Shown here in pieces: positions 28,603-36,713 of a stretch of DNA of 64,000 bases (its first letter is position 1; every line of letters starts with the position of its first letter). Source of the stretch: JAQGMV01 sp035525455 (lineage in GTDB: Bacteria; Pseudomonadota; Gammaproteobacteria; Burkholderiales; SG8-41). The stretch is taken from assembly GCA_035525455.1 (NCBI GenBank), contig DATLEF010000050.1, positions 1-64,000 on the forward strand, written 5' to 3'. The notes beneath the pieces are model-generated. The model was given only the letters and a program-made list of their open reading frames with translations, ran no database searches and was not told where the DNA came from. The position numbers and the translations under genes are program-made.

Positions 28603-29171
28603 TGCGCATATTGCTCATTCTGATTACCGCCGCGCTGCTTCCACTCCTTCAGGGCTGTGCCGCAGTCGCAATCGGCGGAGCCGCCGCAGCGGGCGGCTAT
28701 CTCGTCGGCGAGGATCGGCGGCAAGGTCCAATACTGGCCGACGATCAGGCGATCGAATTCAAGACTCAGAACCGCGTCGGCGAGAAACATCCGGGCGCGC
28801 ACGTGAACACAACCTCGTACAACAGGATGGTGCTGCTGACCGGCGAAGTCCCCAGCGCCGAAGCCAAGGCGGACATCGAAAAAATCGCACGCGGCGTGGA
28901 GAATGTTCGCGGCGTTTATAACGAGCTGCAGGTTTCCGGCAGCACCTCCTTCCCCGCGCGCGCGAACGATTCGTACATCACGTCCAAAGTGAAGACCCGC
29001 TTCCTCGACGCGCGCAAGTTCAACCCGGTCCACGTCAAAGTCGTTACCGAGTCGGGCACGGTCTATCTCCTGGGCCTCGTGAAGAAACAGGAAGCGGACG
29101 ACGCCACCGAGATTGCGCGCACCACCAGCGGCGTGCAGAAAGTCGTCCGGGTTTTCGAATATCAGAATTGA
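28602..29171 (+). CDS. dolP: DolP-like lipoprotein with two BON domains
   Basis: A 189-aa outer-membrane lipoprotein. The signal peptide ends in the lipobox LLQGC (Cys19), followed by two BON domains at about residues 45-110 and 120-185, the second ending in a VVRVFEY-like strand. E. coli DolP (YraP) supports BAM function and envelope integrity, and follows diaA as here. The ATG overlaps the SIS stop codon by one base (TAATG), and the stop overlaps the next start, so the three genes are coupled. Confidence 0.9.
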   Translation: MRILLILITAALLPLLQGCAAVAIGGAAAAGGYLVGEDRRQGPILADDQAIEFKTQNRVGEKHPGAHVNTTSYNRMVLLTGEVPSAEAKADIEKIARGVENVRGVYNELQVSGSTSFPARANDSYITSKVKTRFLDARKFNPVHVKVVTESGTVYLLGLVKKQEADDATEIARTTSGVQKVVRVFEYQN

Positions 29172-29689
29172 CGAACCGGGTGAGCGTCACATCGACAAAA
29201 GCCACCTACGGCCCCCCCGCGTTCGAAGCGAAGTTGTGCTCTGCGGCTGATGTCGCCCACCATGTCGCAGCACTTCCGCGTCCGCTCGTCTTCACCAATG
29301 GGGTATTCGACGTCCTGCACCGCGGGCACGTGACGTATCTCGCGCAAGCGCGCGCGCTCGGGGCAAGCCTCGTTGTCGCGCTCAATGCCGACGACTCCGT
29401 CCGGCGTCTGAGTAAAGGCGCGGACCGTCCGGTCAATCGGCTCGCCGATCGCTTGGCCGTCATCGCCGCGCTCGAGGCCGTCACGCTCGTCACCTGGTTC
29501 GACGAAGACACGCCCCTCGCGCTCATCGTGAAGTTGAAGCCCGACGTGCTGGTGAAAGGCGGCGACTGGCGTCCGCAGGATATCGTCGGCGCAGCCGAAG
29601 CTCGCAGCTGGGGCGGTTCGGTGCACGCGATTCCGTTCGCACACGCACACTCGACGAGCGCGCTGCTCGACAAGATTCGTAAATCGTAG
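29168..29689 (+). CDS. rfaE2: D-glycero-beta-D-manno-heptose 1-phosphate adenylyltransferase
   Basis: A 173-aa stand-alone nucleotidyltransferase equal to the C-terminal half of HldE. It makes ADP-heptose for the LPS inner core. The cytidylyltransferase signature FTNGVFDVLHRGHVTYL (HxGH site) is near residue 43, and the KPDVLVKGGDW motif is near 125. The TTG at 29168 overlaps the BON stop. A GTG at 29180 could be the real start. It shares a pathway with the upstream isomerase. Confidence 0.93.
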   Translation: MTNRVSVTSTKATYGPPAFEAKLCSAADVAHHVAALPRPLVFTNGVFDVLHRGHVTYLAQARALGASLVVALNADDSVRRLSKGADRPVNRLADRLAVIAALEAVTLVTWFDEDTPLALIVKLKPDVLVKGGDWRPQDIVGAAEARSWGGSVHAIPFAHAHSTSALLDKIRKS

Positions 29690-29727
29690 CGGGTGAATTC
29701 GGCTCCGAGCTGAATCGGACAGACGAC

Positions 29728-30189
29728 TCAGGGAATCGACGGCATCGCCGTCAGGTTGAGCGGACACGGCTTCGCGTTGATTTGCGTGGCGGGGAACTCG
29801 CGTTGCATTTCAGCGACCCGCGCCACAGTGCCGGCATCAGGCTCGCGCACGAGATAAACGAACTGACTGACCCCTTCGACTGTCACGCTGCCCTGCACAG
29901 CGGGTTGCGGTAGACGCAGGCGGGCGAGCGCGCCCTCGGCGCGGGTAACCTCCGCCGCCGCAAATGGCCCCCACTCCAGGCACGCCGCTTTCGCAGGCAC
30001 CCCGCCCGGCCCACGCGCCGCTGCGCTGAGGATCCTGATGCGATCGGGATTGATCTGCAGCTCTTCGATGCGGGACACCGCGGTGGTACGACTGTCGACA
30101 CTCACCCACCAGTATGCGAAGAACAAGGCGTTCGCGATCGCCAGCACGAAAAAAGTGAGCCTCGCGCCGACCTTGCGCCCTTCAGACAT
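29728..30189 (-). CDS. SPOR-domain protein
   Basis: A 153-aa protein with one N-terminal membrane anchor (about residues 10-28) and a C-terminal SPOR domain (about 75-140; the CLEWGPF start is family-like). SPOR domains bind denuded peptidoglycan glycan at division sites. It overlaps the coaX stop by 8 nt and forms a coupled set with coaX and birA, a grouping common in betaproteobacteria without a known functional link. Confidence 0.75.
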   Translation of the reverse strand: MSEGRKVGARLTFFVLAIANALFFAYWWVSVDSRTTAVSRIEELQINPDRIRILSAAARGPGGVPAKAACLEWGPFAAAEVTRAEGALARLRLPQPAVQGSVTVEGVSQFVYLVREPDAGTVARVAEMQREFPATQINAKPCPLNLTAMPSIP

Positions 30190-30913
30190 CGTTCGCTCCA
30201 ATTCGCAACAAGCCTTCCAGCACGAGATTATCCACGACTCGAGCGCGCCCGCTCACCAAAGGCTCGATCTGTTCGGCATCGCCTCCCGAAAGCACGATCA
30301 TCGGCTCGGTCCCGGCCGTCTCTGTAAGGTAATCCGTCATGCGCTCGATCGCGCCGGCCAGCGCGTTGAGCGCGCCGCTCGCGATCGCATCACCGGTATC
30401 GTCCGGGAAAAAGCTGAAAGCGCCATCCTGCAGCTTCAGATGCGCGGTGTTGCGCGCGAGCGCATCGCGCATCAGGCCGTAACCGGCGACGATAAAACCG
30501 CCCAGAAAAATGCCGTCCGCCGAAAGCGCGTCGACTGTCATCGTCGTGCCGGCGTTCACCACGACGCACGGACCGTCACCGAGATTGCGCGCGGCGATGA
30601 GTGCAGCCCATCGATCGGGCCCCAGGCGCGCGGGCTCCGCGTAACTGCTGCGAACACCGCACTCATCAGCGCTGCTCACCACCCATAACGGTTTGCCGCC
30701 GAACGGCGCCACCGCCGCCGCAATGTGCTGCGCGCTTTCCTCACCGGCGACGTTCGAGATCACGATGCGCGCGGGAGGCGCAAGCGTTGAAAAGGCTGCA
30801 CGCAGTTCGTCGGCCTGCGCGGTCGGGACGGTACCGCGTTCGGCCCAGCGATCGCCGTCGTGCAGCGCCCATTTGATGCGGCTGTTGCCCGCGTCTATGG
30901 CGAGGACACTCAT
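30182..30913 (-). CDS. coaX: Type III pantothenate kinase
   Basis: A 243-aa kinase of the ASKHA fold catalysing the first step of coenzyme A synthesis. The N-terminal phosphate motif AIDAGNSRIKWAL, the GPDRWAALIAAR motif near residue 100 and VNAGTTMTVDAL near 120 define CoaX. It overlaps the birA stop by 4 nt. Confidence 0.96.
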   Translation of the reverse strand: MSVLAIDAGNSRIKWALHDGDRWAERGTVPTAQADELRAAFSTLAPPARIVISNVAGEESAQHIAAAVAPFGGKPLWVVSSADECGVRSSYAEPARLGPDRWAALIAARNLGDGPCVVVNAGTTMTVDALSADGIFLGGFIVAGYGLMRDALARNTAHLKLQDGAFSFFPDDTGDAIASGALNALAGAIERMTDYLTETAGTEPMIVLSGGDAEQIEPLVSGRARVVDNLVLEGLLRIGANDV

Positions 30914-31923
30914 GCGCGCGATCGCACGCGCGCCGACTGCGGCGCCGGCGCGCAGGCGCGCAGGCTGATTTCACCGCTATGCAGGCGCCGGAGGGTTTTG
31001 CCGCTTTCAAAGAGGAGCGCTCCATCGTCGGCCACCCCGCGCGCGATGCCCATCTGCGTATCGCCGCTCGGCAACCTCACCGTTACCTCAAGCCCCTGAT
31101 GCGCGTGATAGCGCTCCCATTCCGCGCGCATCGGCGCGAAGCCGGATTCGGCAAACTGCTCGAGCGCAGGCACGAGCTCACCCAGTATGGCGCCGAGCAC
31201 GGCATTGCGATCGAGCTCGCGACCGCACACCGTCTCGAGATCGGTGACGGGCTGGTCGATGCGCTTCACGAGCGCGTCCGAAAGTCGAATATTGAGCCCC
31301 ATGCCCATGACCACGGTGCTCGGTCCGAGCGCATCGCCTTGCAGCTCGACGAGCATGCCGGCGACTTTTCGCCCTCGCCACACGACGTCGTTCGGCCACT
31401 TGAGCTGTGTGTCCTTCGCGCCGAGTTGCACGAGCGCGCGCATGAGCGCGACACCCGCCGCGAGGCTCAGGCCGCCGAGTCCGCCCGCACCTTGTGCGAA
31501 GCGCCAGAGCAGCGAGAACGTGAGCGCGCCGCCGATATTCGTATGCCACGCGCGCCCCATGCGGCCGCGCCCGCTGTGCTGGTGTTCCGCGGCGAGTACG
31601 CTGCCCGTCGGTGCGCCGGCAGCAGCGCGCTGCATCGACACCGTGTTCGTCGAATCGACGACATCGCAGACTTCCACCGAGAGCCTTGCCGCCGCTTCGC
31701 CCGCGTGACGCAGTATCGTGTCGCGCTCGAGCATCGACAATCCCCTGGACAGGCAATATCCGCGGCCGCGTGTGCGGTGCACGTCGAGCCCCGCAGCGTC
31801 GAGCACGCGCACCGCGTTCCAGATCGTGCCGCGCGTGACAGCGAGCGCGAGCGCGAGCGCTGCGCCGGAATGGTATTCGCCGTCAGCGAGATGACGCAGT
31901 ACGCGCAAGGAAAGCTCGGTCAT
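30910..31923 (-). CDS. birA: BirA, biotin-protein ligase and repressor
   Basis: A 337-aa bifunctional protein. An N-terminal winged helix (about residues 1-60) is followed by the ligase core with the biotinoyl-AMP loop SGRGRMGRAW near 120 and KWPNDVVWRGRK near 180, then a C-terminal SH3-like domain. It biotinylates carboxylase carriers. The winged helix suggests it also represses biotin genes, none of which are in the window. It is divergent from the leader ORF at 31966. Confidence 0.96.
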   Translation of the reverse strand: MTELSLRVLRHLADGEYHSGAALALALAVTRGTIWNAVRVLDAAGLDVHRTRGRGYCLSRGLSMLERDTILRHAGEAAARLSVEVCDVVDSTNTVSMQRAAAGAPTGSVLAAEHQHSGRGRMGRAWHTNIGGALTFSLLWRFAQGAGGLGGLSLAAGVALMRALVQLGAKDTQLKWPNDVVWRGRKVAGMLVELQGDALGPSTVVMGMGLNIRLSDALVKRIDQPVTDLETVCGRELDRNAVLGAILGELVPALEQFAESGFAPMRAEWERYHAHQGLEVTVRLPSGDTQMGIARGVADDGALLFESGKTLRRLHSGEISLRACAPAPQSARVRSRA

Positions 31924-31965
31924 GAGCGATATAGAATAGCCGATCCCTAAACTGGAGGAGGTGCA

Positions 31966-32031
31966 ATGAGCATGCGGTCATCGTGCGCGGGCGTCCTGCG
32001 TGCCGCACGCTGCGGCGGCGCAGTGGCGTGA
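31966..32031 (+). CDS. Short leader ORF (21 codons) coupled to the S51 peptidase gene
   Basis: The ATG at 31966 has one of the strongest Shine-Dalgarno sites in the window (GGAGGAGG, 5-nt spacing). It reads 21 codons, starting MSMRSSCAGV and containing two Cys and four Arg, to a TGA at 32029-32031. That TGA overlaps the GTG of the peptidase gene as GTGA. The peptidase GTG has no Shine-Dalgarno of its own, so its translation probably depends on this ORF. It may be a regulatory leader or a real small protein. Confidence 0.5.
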   Translation: MSMRSSCAGVLRAARCGGAVA

Positions 32032-32732
32032 GCCGTCACATCATCGCAATCGGCGGCGCCGCGCTGCCGGTCGAGCTCGACAATCTGCTCCTCATCCGCT
32101 ATTTCCTCGCGCAGACGCGGCGCAGGCAGCCGAAAGTCGCTTTCATCGGCACCGCCCATGGCGACGCCGACGCCGGCCGCCTGAGGTTCTATGCGGGCTT
32201 CAGCCAATTCAGTTGCAAGCCGACCCATCTCCCGTTTTTCGCACGCACGCCACGCAATCTCGAGGCGTTCGTGCTCGAGCAGGACGCGATATTCGTAGGC
32301 GGCGGCAACACGCGAAGCATGCTTGCCGTGTGGCGCGATTGGGGCCTCGACCTTTATTTGAGAGCTGCGTGGGAACGCGGGATCGTGCTTGGCGGCGCGA
32401 GCGCAGGCTCTATCTGCTGGTTCGAGCACGGCGTGACCGATTCGATCGCGGGTCCATTGACGGCGATGCCCTGCCTGGGCTTTTTGAGCGGCAGCAATTG
32501 CCCGCACTACGACAGCGAACCAAAACGCCGTCCGACTTTTCGCAAGCTCGTTGCAACCGGCGGCATTGCGGACGGCGTCGCGGCGGACGATGGTGTCGCG
32601 CTGCACTTTATCGAGGGCAAGCTCGCGCACGTGGTTTCCAGCAAGCCGCGCGCTAAAGGCTATCGCGTAACACGTTCCGGTAAACGCGCGATCGAGCGGC
32701 GGCTTAAGACACGTTATCTCGGCCGCGCCTGA
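32028..32732 (+). CDS. Peptidase S51 / cyanophycinase-like protein
   Basis: A 234-aa protein of the class I glutamine-amidotransferase-like fold used by dipeptidase E and cyanophycinase. The nucleophile elbow GGASAGSICWFEHG near residue 120 carries the catalytic Ser. The VGGGNTRSMLAVW motif near 85 and the early HIIAIGGA strand match the family. No cyanophycin synthetase is nearby, so the substrate (Asp-X dipeptide or other) is unknown. An earlier in-frame GTG at 31983 exists, but the conserved region begins right after the GTG at 32028. Confidence 0.82.
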   Translation: MSRHIIAIGGAALPVELDNLLLIRYFLAQTRRRQPKVAFIGTAHGDADAGRLRFYAGFSQFSCKPTHLPFFARTPRNLEAFVLEQDAIFVGGGNTRSMLAVWRDWGLDLYLRAAWERGIVLGGASAGSICWFEHGVTDSIAGPLTAMPCLGFLSGSNCPHYDSEPKRRPTFRKLVATGGIADGVAADDGVALHFIEGKLAHVVSSKPRAKGYRVTRSGKRAIERRLKTRYLGRA

Positions 32733-32748
32733 ACGCGCAGTGGGACGT

Positions 32749-32910
32749 TCAGCGCGTCTTCTTCGATCGCGATCTGAAGCGGCTCGCGTCGAGCAGACGC
32801 TGTGGGCTTTTTGCGCTGCCGGCGATGTTCGTCTGTTGTGTGACGGGCGCGCGCCGCACTTTGCCGTAGATCGATGCGGGTTGCCTCGGAGCGGGTCGCC
32901 GCTTACCCAT
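32749..32910 (-). CDS. Small basic hypothetical protein (53 aa)
   Basis: An ATG at 32908-32910, preceded by GAGG about 10 nt upstream, opens a 53-codon frame starting MGKRRPAPRQPASIYG and ending FRSRSKKTR. It is strongly basic, with many Arg and Lys and only two acidic residues at most. It lies in the gap between the S51 gene and tctC, convergent with the former. No family is recognised. The composition would suit a nucleic-acid-binding peptide, but chance is a real alternative. Confidence 0.35.
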   Translation of the reverse strand: MGKRRPAPRQPASIYGKVRRAPVTQQTNIAGSAKSPQRLLDASRFRSRSKKTR

Positions 32911-33020
32911 TAGAGAGCCTCAATCACTCCGGCTCCATTTGAGTCGGCTCATGATCTGGTTACAGCCCATAATATGCGCGCCAAGACTCCTCCATGCACT
33001 CGCCCATCCGGATCGATACC

Positions 33021-33998
33021 ATGCAACGTTCACGCTTTATAACACTATGCGCCTGCGCAACTCATCTGTGGCTGGCAGGCACGACCGTCACCGCTTTCGC
33101 GCAGAGCTGGCCGGCGAAGCCGGTGCGCATCATCGTGCCGTTTCAGCCGGGCGGCGGTTCGGACACGCAGGCGCGTCTTCTCGGCAAGAAGTTTACCGAG
33201 AGCATGGGGCAGAGTTTTGTCGTGGAAAACCGCGGCGGTGCGGGTGGGGTTATCGGTGCGGACATCGTCGCCAAAGCGCCACCTGACGGCTATACGATAC
33301 TGTTTTCGACCGCTTCGCTCGCGGTGAACGCCACGCTGTACAAGAAAGGCAACTTCGATCCGCTGCGCGATCTCGCTGCGGTGAGCCGTTTTTCTTCAGC
33401 GCCGCTCATACTCGTCGTACATCCAAGCGTCCCAGCAAAAACCGTGAAAGAGCTCGTTGCGTTGGCCAAGCAGCGTCGCGGCAAGATGAATGCGGGTTCG
33501 AACGGAACCGGCACGACCAGCCATCTCGCCATCGAAATGCTGAAACAAAGCGCGGGAATCGACGTCGCGCACATTCCATACAAAGGCGGGGCACCGGCTG
33601 CCGTTGCAGTCATGTCGGGCGAAGTCGATCTGAGATTTTCAGGCGCTTTGGCCGTGCTGCCGCACATCAGGGCGGGCCGTGTGCGGCCCATCGCGGTGGC
33701 CTCCGAGCGCAAGTCCGCGGTCCTGCCCGAATTGCCAACGCTTGCGACGTATTACCCGGGGTTTGACGTAGACAATTGGTACGCGATGTTCGTGCCGGCA
33801 GGAACGCCGAAGGAGATCATCGGCAAGCTGCACTCCGAAATCGTAAAAGTGCTGAGCTCGGCCGACATGCGAGATGCGATCAGCAGAGACGGGGCCGAAC
33901 CGGCAGGCAGCACGCCCGAAGAGCTCGCGGCGTACTTCAGACGCGAGGTGGAAAAGTACGCGAAGCTCATCAAAGCGGCCAACGTACAGGCGGAATAG
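33021..33998 (+). CDS. Bug/TctC-family periplasmic solute-binding protein
   Basis: A 325-aa receptor of the tripartite tricarboxylate transporter type. A signal peptide (hydrophobic core to about residue 28, AFAQ cleavage region) leads into the hallmark WPAKPVRIIVPFQPGGGSD. VVENRGGAGGVIGADIVAK, PYKGGAPA and MFVPAGTPKE follow. No TctA/TctB membrane genes are adjacent, as is usual for the expanded Bug family in betaproteobacteria. The ligand, likely a carboxylate, cannot be named. An in-frame ATG at 32994 is an alternative start. Confidence 0.92.
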   Translation: MQRSRFITLCACATHLWLAGTTVTAFAQSWPAKPVRIIVPFQPGGGSDTQARLLGKKFTESMGQSFVVENRGGAGGVIGADIVAKAPPDGYTILFSTASLAVNATLYKKGNFDPLRDLAAVSRFSSAPLILVVHPSVPAKTVKELVALAKQRRGKMNAGSNGTGTTSHLAIEMLKQSAGIDVAHIPYKGGAPAAVAVMSGEVDLRFSGALAVLPHIRAGRVRPIAVASERKSAVLPELPTLATYYPGFDVDNWYAMFVPAGTPKEIIGKLHSEIVKVLSSADMRDAISRDGAEPAGSTPEELAAYFRREVEKYAKLIKAANVQAE

Positions 33999-34035
33999 GA
34001 CGCTCGTTTAGAATAACGTTTTGTAGGCCTGCGTC

Positions 34036-35799
34036 ATGCCACGTCCTCCCAACGCTTCCGCGAGCGCGAGTAACTTCATCCGCAGCGTGATCGAGAACGA
34101 TCTCGCGAGCGGGAAATTCGCCGGACGGCGCTGGGCCGGGCGGCCCGGACCTGCAGCGGTTCAAGCGCAAGGCACGCCCGATCCCGCACGTATACGCACG
34201 CGTTTCCCGCCGGAACCGAACGGCTACCTGCATATCGGACACGCCAAATCGATCTGCCTCAACTTCGGCCTCGGGCTCGATTACGGCGGCGCATGCCACC
34301 TGCGCTTCGACGACACCAATCCGGAAAAGGAAGAGCAGGAATACGTCGATTCCATAGTCGACGCGGTGAAGTGGCTCGGTTTCGACTGGGGACCGCATCT
34401 GTACTACGCGTCCGATTACTTCGACTTCATGTACGACGCCGCGGAGCGTCTGATCCAGGCCGGCCACGCGTACGTCGACGAGCAGAGCGCGGACGAAATT
34501 CGTGCGGGTCGCGGCACGCTCACCGAAGTGGGCCGCGAAAGCGCGTGGCGCAACCGCGCGCCTGCGGAATCGCTCGCGCGTTTTCGCGAAATGCGCGATG
34601 GACGGCACGCGGACGGCAGCATGGTCCTGCGCGCGAAAGTCGACATGGCCTCGCCCAACATCAATCTGCGCGACCCGGTCGTCTATCGCATCCGCACCGC
34701 GAGCCATCATCGCACCGGTGACAAATGGTGCGTGTATCCGATGTACACCTATGCTCATCCGATCGAGGATGCGCTCGAGAACGTCACGCATTCGCTCTGC
34801 ACGCTGGAGTTCGAAGATCAGCGGCCGTTCTACGACTGGCTGCTCGCGCGACTGGCGGACTGCGGGCTACTCTTGCGGCCGCTGCCTCAGCAGATCGAGT
34901 TCGCAAGACTCAATCTCACCTACGTCGTGCTTTCCAAACGCAGGCTCATTCAGCTCGTGGAAGAAGGACACGTCGAGGGCTGGGACGATCCGCGCATGCC
35001 GACGCTCGCGGGCGCGCGCCACCGCGGCTACACGCCGGAAGGTTTCCGCCTGTTCGCCGATCGCATCGGCGTATCGAAAGCCGATTCCTGGATCGAGTAC
35101 TCGGTGCTCGAAGACTGCATGCGCGAAGACCTGAATGCGCGCGCCGAACGTCGCATAGCGGTGCTCGATCCGCTGAAGCTCGTCATCGACAACTATCCCG
35201 AGGGACAGGCCGAGGACTGCCACGCGCCGAATCACCCGCAGAAGCCCGATCTCGGAAAACGCGCGGTGCCTTTCACGCGCGAGCTCTGGATCGAGCGCGA
35301 GGACTTCATGGAAAGTCCGGCGAAAGGCTACTTCAGGCTGTTTCCCGGCAACACCGTGCGCCTGCGCTACGGGTACGTCATCAAGTGCACGAGTTGCACC
35401 AAGGATGCCAACGGCAACGTGAACACCGTGCACTGCGAGTACCTGCCAGATACCAAATCAGGTACGCCGGGCGCCGACAGCGTGAAAGTGAAAGGCAACA
35501 TCCACTGGGTTTCGGCCCCGCACGCGCATGCCGGTGAAGTGCGCATCTACGATCGTCTTTTCCGCGTGCCGCATCCGGGACGGGATCGCGACTTTATCGA
35601 AGATTTGAATCCGGACTCGATGCGTATCGTCACGGCGCAGCTCGAGCCCGCGTTGAAAGCCGCAAAGCCCGACCAACGCTTCCAGTTCGAGCGCCACGGC
35701 TACTTCTGCGCCGATCGCCGCGATTCGCGCTCGGGCGATCCGGTGTTCAACCGCGCCGTGACGCTGCGGGATTCGTGGGACGCCGGCAGTAAAACATAG
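34036..35799 (+). CDS. glnS: Glutaminyl-tRNA synthetase
   Basis: A 587-aa class I aminoacyl-tRNA synthetase. The HIGH motif is at residues 66-69 in PNGYLHIGHAK. LRFDDTNPEKEEQEYV, which is specific for Gln/Glu enzymes, follows, and VLSKRR is the KMSKS counterpart near 296. The C-terminal anticodon-binding beta-barrels include FMESPAKGYFRLFPG and the N-x-x-F-x-R-type ending. A GlnRS implies direct Gln charging. The start shows no strong Shine-Dalgarno. Confidence 0.97.
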   Translation: MPRPPNASASASNFIRSVIENDLASGKFAGRRWAGRPGPAAVQAQGTPDPARIRTRFPPEPNGYLHIGHAKSICLNFGLGLDYGGACHLRFDDTNPEKEEQEYVDSIVDAVKWLGFDWGPHLYYASDYFDFMYDAAERLIQAGHAYVDEQSADEIRAGRGTLTEVGRESAWRNRAPAESLARFREMRDGRHADGSMVLRAKVDMASPNINLRDPVVYRIRTASHHRTGDKWCVYPMYTYAHPIEDALENVTHSLCTLEFEDQRPFYDWLLARLADCGLLLRPLPQQIEFARLNLTYVVLSKRRLIQLVEEGHVEGWDDPRMPTLAGARHRGYTPEGFRLFADRIGVSKADSWIEYSVLEDCMREDLNARAERRIAVLDPLKLVIDNYPEGQAEDCHAPNHPQKPDLGKRAVPFTRELWIEREDFMESPAKGYFRLFPGNTVRLRYGYVIKCTSCTKDANGNVNTVHCEYLPDTKSGTPGADSVKVKGNIHWVSAPHAHAGEVRIYDRLFRVPHPGRDRDFIEDLNPDSMRIVTAQLEPALKAAKPDQRFQFERHGYFCADRRDSRSGDPVFNRAVTLRDSWDAGSKT

Positions 35800-35901
35800 C
35801 CGTCAATCCACTATCGTGAGGTGATGGGCGTTTTTGCGCGGCGGATCGCGGCGCGCGCCCGCGTCGCGGTCCAATGACAATTCGATCCATAATGCCGCGA
35901 A

Positions 35902-36627
35902 GTGAAGAAACTCCTCATCACGTGCGAGCATGGCGGAAATCGCATCCCCAGAGAGTACTGGCCGCTCTTCAGGAAGTACCGCGCCGCGCTCGCAAGCCAC
36001 CGCGGCTATGATCCGGGCGCGCTTGCGCTCGCGCGTGACTTCGCGGCGGCGTTCAGTGCCGAGCTCGTCTATTCGACGACCAGCCGGTTGCTGGTCGAGC
36101 TCAATCGCTCGCCGCATCACCGGCAGGTGTTCTCGGAAGCGACGCGCGGGTTGCCGCCTGAGGAACGCGAGCGGCTCATGCAGCGCTACTACTGGCCTTA
36201 CCGCAGCTGGGTCGAAGCGCAAGTACGCGACGCAGTCGAAAGCGGGCAGCGAATCGTCCATATTTCCAGCCACAGCTTCACGCCGCGTCTGAACGGCGTC
36301 ACGCGCCGCGCGGACATAGGTCTCTTATACGATCCGGGACGGCGAGCCGAGCGCGAGCTGTGCCTCGCGTGGCAGCGTGCGCTGGAAGCTGAGGATACGC
36401 GCCTGGTCGTGCGCCGGAACTACCCATATCGCGGAACGGGGGATGGATTGACCACCCACCTGCGGCGACTGCATCCGGATCCAGCGTACGCCGGAATCGA
36501 AGTCGAGATGAACCAGCGCTACCCGCTCTCAGACCGCTCCGCCTGGCGCGCACTGCGTAGGCTGCTTGTAAGCACGCTGGAGCGCGCGATTGCAAGGCAA
36601 GATGTGGCCATCAGCCGTCGGGATTAG
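35902..36627 (+). CDS. N-formylglutamate amidohydrolase family protein
   Basis: A 241-aa protein of the FGase (HutG-type) family. It opens with LLITCEHGGNRIP, a family hallmark. A conserved DPGALALAR stretch, HISSHSFTPRLNG with metal-binding His residues near 120, and a VEMNQRYPLSD motif near 215 follow. The family hydrolyses N-formyl-Glu in histidine breakdown, but no hut genes are nearby, so another N-acyl or peptide substrate is possible. The start is a GTG at 35902. Confidence 0.85.
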   Translation: MKKLLITCEHGGNRIPREYWPLFRKYRAALASHRGYDPGALALARDFAAAFSAELVYSTTSRLLVELNRSPHHRQVFSEATRGLPPEERERLMQRYYWPYRSWVEAQVRDAVESGQRIVHISSHSFTPRLNGVTRRADIGLLYDPGRRAERELCLAWQRALEAEDTRLVVRRNYPYRGTGDGLTTHLRRLHPDPAYAGIEVEMNQRYPLSDRSAWRALRRLLVSTLERAIARQDVAISRRD

Positions 36628-36658
36628 ACGCCGCCGCCGGCACGCAATCGCCGTGCCG

Positions 36659-36679
36659 CGTGTTGTATAGTGCAACACG
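36659..36679 (+). promoter_or_regulatory. Perfect inverted repeat over a -10-like hexamer upstream of the diguanylate cyclase
   Basis: CGTGTTG TATAGTG CAACACG is a perfect 7-7-7 inverted repeat about 35 bp before the ATG at 36714. The spacer holds TATAGT, a good -10 match. A dimeric repressor could bind here. Confidence 0.5.
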
Positions 36680-36713
36680 TCAGCAACCGCCGCACTCCAC
36701 ACACCACCACGAC

